Shown here: positions 5,696 through 7,721 of the stretch, in pieces
Layout: the number at the start of each line of letters is the position of its first letter
Numbering within the stretch: position 1 is the stretch's first letter
NCBI GenBank assembly: GCA_016287975.1
Contig: JAEEXV010000082.1
Location: 1-7,721, forward strand
Direction: 5' to 3'
Source of the DNA: Lentisphaeria bacterium
Lineage (GTDB): Bacteria; Verrucomicrobiota; Lentisphaeria; Oligosphaerales; Oligosphaeraceae
DNA length: 7,721 nt
The notes under the pieces: generated by a model
What the model was told of the DNA's origin: nothing
Database searches by the model: none
What the model saw: only the letters and a program-made list of their open reading frames with translations
Program-made: the position numbers and the translations under genes

Positions 5696-6645
5696 CGCTG
5701 CACTTCGACCGTGATCTCGACGCCGCCCGCGCCGACGCCGCACGCCTCGCCGCACGCGCCGCCAACCTGCGCCTTCGCGCCGCGATGATGGCCGCGCTGC
5801 GCCAATGGTTCGCCGCCGCGGGCTTCCTGGAGGTCGAGACCCCCGTGCGCATCCCCGCGCCCGCCCTTGAAGACTACATCGACGCCGTGCCCTCTGGATC
5901 CGCGCGCTGGCTGCGCACCTCCCCTGAACTCCACCTCAAGCGCCTGCTCGCCGCGGGCTACGACCGCCTCTATGAAATCGGCCCGTGCTTCCGCGACGGC
6001 GAATCAGGCGACCACCACCGCACCGAATTCACCATGCTCGAATGGTACCGCCGAGGCGGCGACTGGCGCGACCTCATGGCCGATGTCCAGGCCCTGGCCC
6101 AGGCCGCCCTCGCCGCCACCCATCCTGGCGCCGCCGCCGTCCCGTTCCGCGGCCATTCGATACGGCTGGCGCCCCCGTGGCAGGAACTCACCGTCGAGGA
6201 GGCCTTCCGCCGCCATGCCGACCGCCCCCTGCGGCAGGCCATCGCCGACGGCGACTTCGAACTCGTCCTCTGCAGCCAGGTCGAACCGAACCTCGGCCTC
6301 GACGCGCCGGTCTTCCTCACCGAATACCCGGTCGAATGCAGCGGCCTCGCCGCGCCGCTGCCAGGCCGCCCAGGCTGCGTCGCCCGCTGGGAACTCTACA
6401 TCGCGGGCCTTGAGATCGGCAACGCCTGCAGCGAACTCGTCGATCCCGCGGAGCAGGAGCGCCGTTTCGAGGCCACCGCCCGCCTGCGGGCCGCCGACCG
6501 CCGCGCGGTCTATCCGATGGACCAGCCCTTCATGAACGCCATTTGGAACGGCCTCGCCCCGTCCGCAGGCACCGCCATCGGCCTCGACCGCCTCGCCATG
6601 GTCCTTTGCGATGCCGCCGACATCGCCGAGGTCCGCGCCTTCTGA
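5692..6645 (+). CDS. epmA: EF-P--(R)-beta-lysine ligase EpmA (GenX/PoxA), LysRS paralogue
   Basis: A 317-residue class II synthetase core without the N-terminal anticodon-binding domain of LysRS, close to the 325 residues of E. coli EpmA. Order: motif 1 region LEVETP (46-51), TSPELHLKRLL (76-86), motif 2 CFRDG plus HHRTEFTMLEWY (99-119), VEPNLG (197-202), ELYIAGLEIGNACSEL (234-249) and motif 3 GTAIGLDRL (293-301). Ala295 stands where EpmA has Ala and LysRS has Gly, which favours the EF-P ligase over a tRNA synthetase. EpmA adds beta-lysine (or lysine) to a conserved lysine of elongation factor P, easing translation of proline runs. GGAGG at 5681-5685 is six bases before the ATG, which overlaps the trmL stop by 4 nt. 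Neither efp nor epmB is in the window. Confidence 0.9.
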   Translation: MTLHFDRDLDAARADAARLAARAANLRLRAAMMAALRQWFAAAGFLEVETPVRIPAPALEDYIDAVPSGSARWLRTSPELHLKRLLAAGYDRLYEIGPCFRDGESGDHHRTEFTMLEWYRRGGDWRDLMADVQALAQAALAATHPGAAAVPFRGHSIRLAPPWQELTVEEAFRRHADRPLRQAIADGDFELVLCSQVEPNLGLDAPVFLTEYPVECSGLAAPLPGRPGCVARWELYIAGLEIGNACSELVDPAEQERRFEATARLRAADRRAVYPMDQPFMNAIWNGLAPSAGTAIGLDRLAMVLCDAADIAEVRAF

Positions 6646-6652
6646 ATCCCCC

Positions 6653-7543
6653 ATGCTTGAGCATCTCCAGGACTTCATCGAATATCTCACCCTCGAGCGC
6701 GGCCTCGCGCGCCTGACCTGCGACGCCTACCGCACGGATCTCGCCGCCTTCGACGAGTTCCTCACCGAGCAGAAGCGCCCGCATACCGTCGCCGACCTCA
6801 CCCGCGAGGACCTGCGCGCCTTCCTCGACGCCGAGCGCACGGCAGGGCGCGCCGAAAAGACCGTCGCGCGCCGCCTGGTCTCGCTCAAGGCATTCTTCCG
6901 CTACCTCGCCGTCGACCACATCCTCCCTGCCGACCTCACCGAGCCGATGGTTTCGCCGAAGGTCTGGCAGCGCGTGCCTGAATGCCTCACCGAGGAGGAG
7001 ACCCGCGCCCTCATGGAGGTCTATGCGGGCGACGACCCAGAGAGCCTCCGCAACCGCGCCATCCTCGAAGTCCTCTATGCCTCAGGCCTGCGCGTCTCCG
7101 AGTGCTGCGACCTCAAGGTAACGGGCGCGAATCTCCAGGAAGGGCTGCTCCGCGTCATAGGCAAAGGCAGCAAGGAGCGCGTCGTCCCCTGCGGCAAAGC
7201 CGCCGTCGACGCCATCGCGCGATATCTTGAAAAAGGGCGCGCCGCCCTCGACACCACCGCGAAGGCGCCGTTTTTGTTCCTGAACAAGCGGGGCGCCCGC
7301 ATGGGGCGCAAGACCGTATGGGACATCGTCGAGCACGCGGGACACGCCGCGGGGCTCAAAAAGCGCATCCACCCCCATCTGCTGCGGCACTCCTTCGCCA
7401 CCCACCTCCTCGCGCATGGCGCCGATCTGCGCGCCATCCAGGAAATGCTCGGCCACGCCTCCATCGGCACCACCCAGATCTATACCCACGCCGACACCTC
7501 CCGCATCGCCGATACCTTCCGGCGATTCTTCCCCCGCGCATAG
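6653..7543 (+). CDS. xerD: Tyrosine site-specific recombinase, XerD-type
   Basis: A 296-residue tyrosine recombinase (E. coli XerD has 298). Residues 1-90 are the SAM-like core-binding domain and 108-290 the catalytic domain. All catalytic residues are visible: Arg147 in SGLRVSE, Lys171 in GKGSKER, His242 and Arg245 in HPHLLRHSF, His268 in LGHAS and Tyr277 in TQIYTH. XerD and XerC together resolve chromosome dimers at dif during division. [10 protein letters not shown] after the linker and the terminal FFPRA resemble XerD slightly more than XerC, but the distinction is soft. The ATG lies 7 nt after the epmA stop with no visible Shine-Dalgarno. No att sites, integrase partner genes or phage genes adjoin it, so a housekeeping role is preferred to a mobile-element integrase. 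Confidence 0.92.
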   Translation: MLEHLQDFIEYLTLERGLARLTCDAYRTDLAAFDEFLTEQKRPHTVADLTREDLRAFLDAERTAGRAEKTVARRLVSLKAFFRYLAVDHILPADLTEPMVSPKVWQRVPECLTEEETRALMEVYAGDDPESLRNRAILEVLYASGLRVSECCDLKVTGANLQEGLLRVIGKGSKERVVPCGKAAVDAIARYLEKGRAALDTTAKAPFLFLNKRGARMGRKTVWDIVEHAGHAAGLKKRIHPHLLRHSFATHLLAHGADLRAIQEMLGHASIGTTQIYTHADTSRIADTFRRFFPRA

Positions 7544-7549
7544 CGCCCG

Positions 7550-7721
7550 TCATTCCGCGACCGTCTCCACGGCGCCCTCGGGAAGCCAGCCGCGCGCGCC
7601 ATTGGAAAGAGTGGCCTCCGCCCATCCATCGCGACGGCGACCCAGGGTGACCTCCGCGCCCGCGTGCAGCGGCGCGCTCAGCGCGGGGGCGTAGGACTCG
7701 CCCGCGCCCTTGCGCGGCATC
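7550..7721 (-). CDS. SH3b-domain protein, C-terminal fragment (continues past window)
   Basis: An open minus-strand frame enters from the right edge and ends at TGA (7552-7550), giving 56 visible residues. The pattern [13 protein letters not shown], then [24 protein letters not shown], is a bacterial SH3 (SH3b) domain: a small hydrophobic stretch, the G-W after the first hairpin and the dG-GW-P pairing. Such domains often close TPR or BatE-type envelope proteins or cell-wall hydrolases; nothing here decides which. The ATG at 7720-7718 is probably an internal methionine, because half the SH3 fold lies before it. The stop codon faces that of xerD across only 6 nt, leaving no separate terminator between the two. 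Confidence 0.7.
   Translation of the reverse strand, partial: MPRKGAGESYAPALSAPLHAGAEVTLGRRRDGWAEATLSNGARGWLPEGAVETVAE

Noticed and set aside
4655..5755. Minus-strand frame of 366 codons spanning the heptamer array, with PRTQDP-like repeats
   Set aside because: Open only because the array contains no stops; the rest is antisense to trmL and has no ribosome site or domain.
5692..6645. Lysyl-tRNA synthetase (lysS)
   Set aside because: The anticodon-binding domain is absent, the length is about 320 rather than 500 residues, and motif 3 has the EpmA-type alanine.
6653..7543. Integrase of a prophage or integrative element
   Set aside because: Size and motifs are Xer-like, it lies in an operon with housekeeping genes, and there are no tRNA gene, att repeats or phage genes nearby.
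7550..7720. Complete 56-residue small protein starting at the ATG at 7720-7718
   Set aside because: The visible part is only the end of an SH3b fold and the frame is still open at the window edge, so a truncated larger protein is more likely.

Overview
This is a high-GC bacterial window (roughly two-thirds G+C by eye) with tightly packed housekeeping genes, short overlaps between them and recognisable Shine-Dalgarno sites (AAGGAG, AGGAGG, GGAGG) in front of some of them. The mix of a full-length NfeD protease, a signal-less GH20 hexosaminidase, TrmL, an EpmA-type lysyl-tRNA synthetase paralogue and a Xer recombinase fits a Gram-negative bacterium. I lean to the PVC group (Kiritimatiellota, Lentisphaerota or Verrucomicrobiota) over Proteobacteria, but this is a weak inference.

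Layout from left to right. Positions 1-305 carry no gene. They hold a 17-bp tandem array (1-102), a palindrome with direct repeats (120-187) and a probable promoter and ribosome site. Positions 306-2454 are a plus-strand pair, nfeD (membrane protease) and ung (uracil-DNA glycosylase), 4 nt apart. A 114-bp convergent gap (2455-2568) holds an inverted copy of a 33-bp repeat also found at 145-177, followed by hairpins. Positions 2569-4658 are a minus-strand, translationally coupled pair: a GH20 beta-N-acetylhexosaminidase and a HAD phosphatase overlapping by 7 nt. The divergent gap 4659-5209 contains a 7-bp tandem array of 32 units (GGGTCNN) and a structured leader. Positions 5210-7543 are a plus-strand operon of trmL, epmA (ATGA overlap) and a XerD-type recombinase. 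Positions 7550-7721 hold the C-terminal end of a minus-strand SH3b-domain protein that continues beyond the window.

The genes look like ordinary core functions: DNA repair, amino-sugar turnover, tRNA wobble modification, EF-P modification and chromosome dimer resolution. I found no defence system, phage or transposon. The unusual signals are in the DNA itself. One is the GGGTCNN heptamer array, G-quadruplex-prone and open in all six frames. Another is a repeat family flanking nfeD-ung in inverted orientation. The third is a strong genome-style avoidance of the tetranucleotide CCGG inside genes (7 in coding sequence against 9 in about 1 kb of non-coding sequence), which suggests a past or present CCGG-specific methylase or restriction system.
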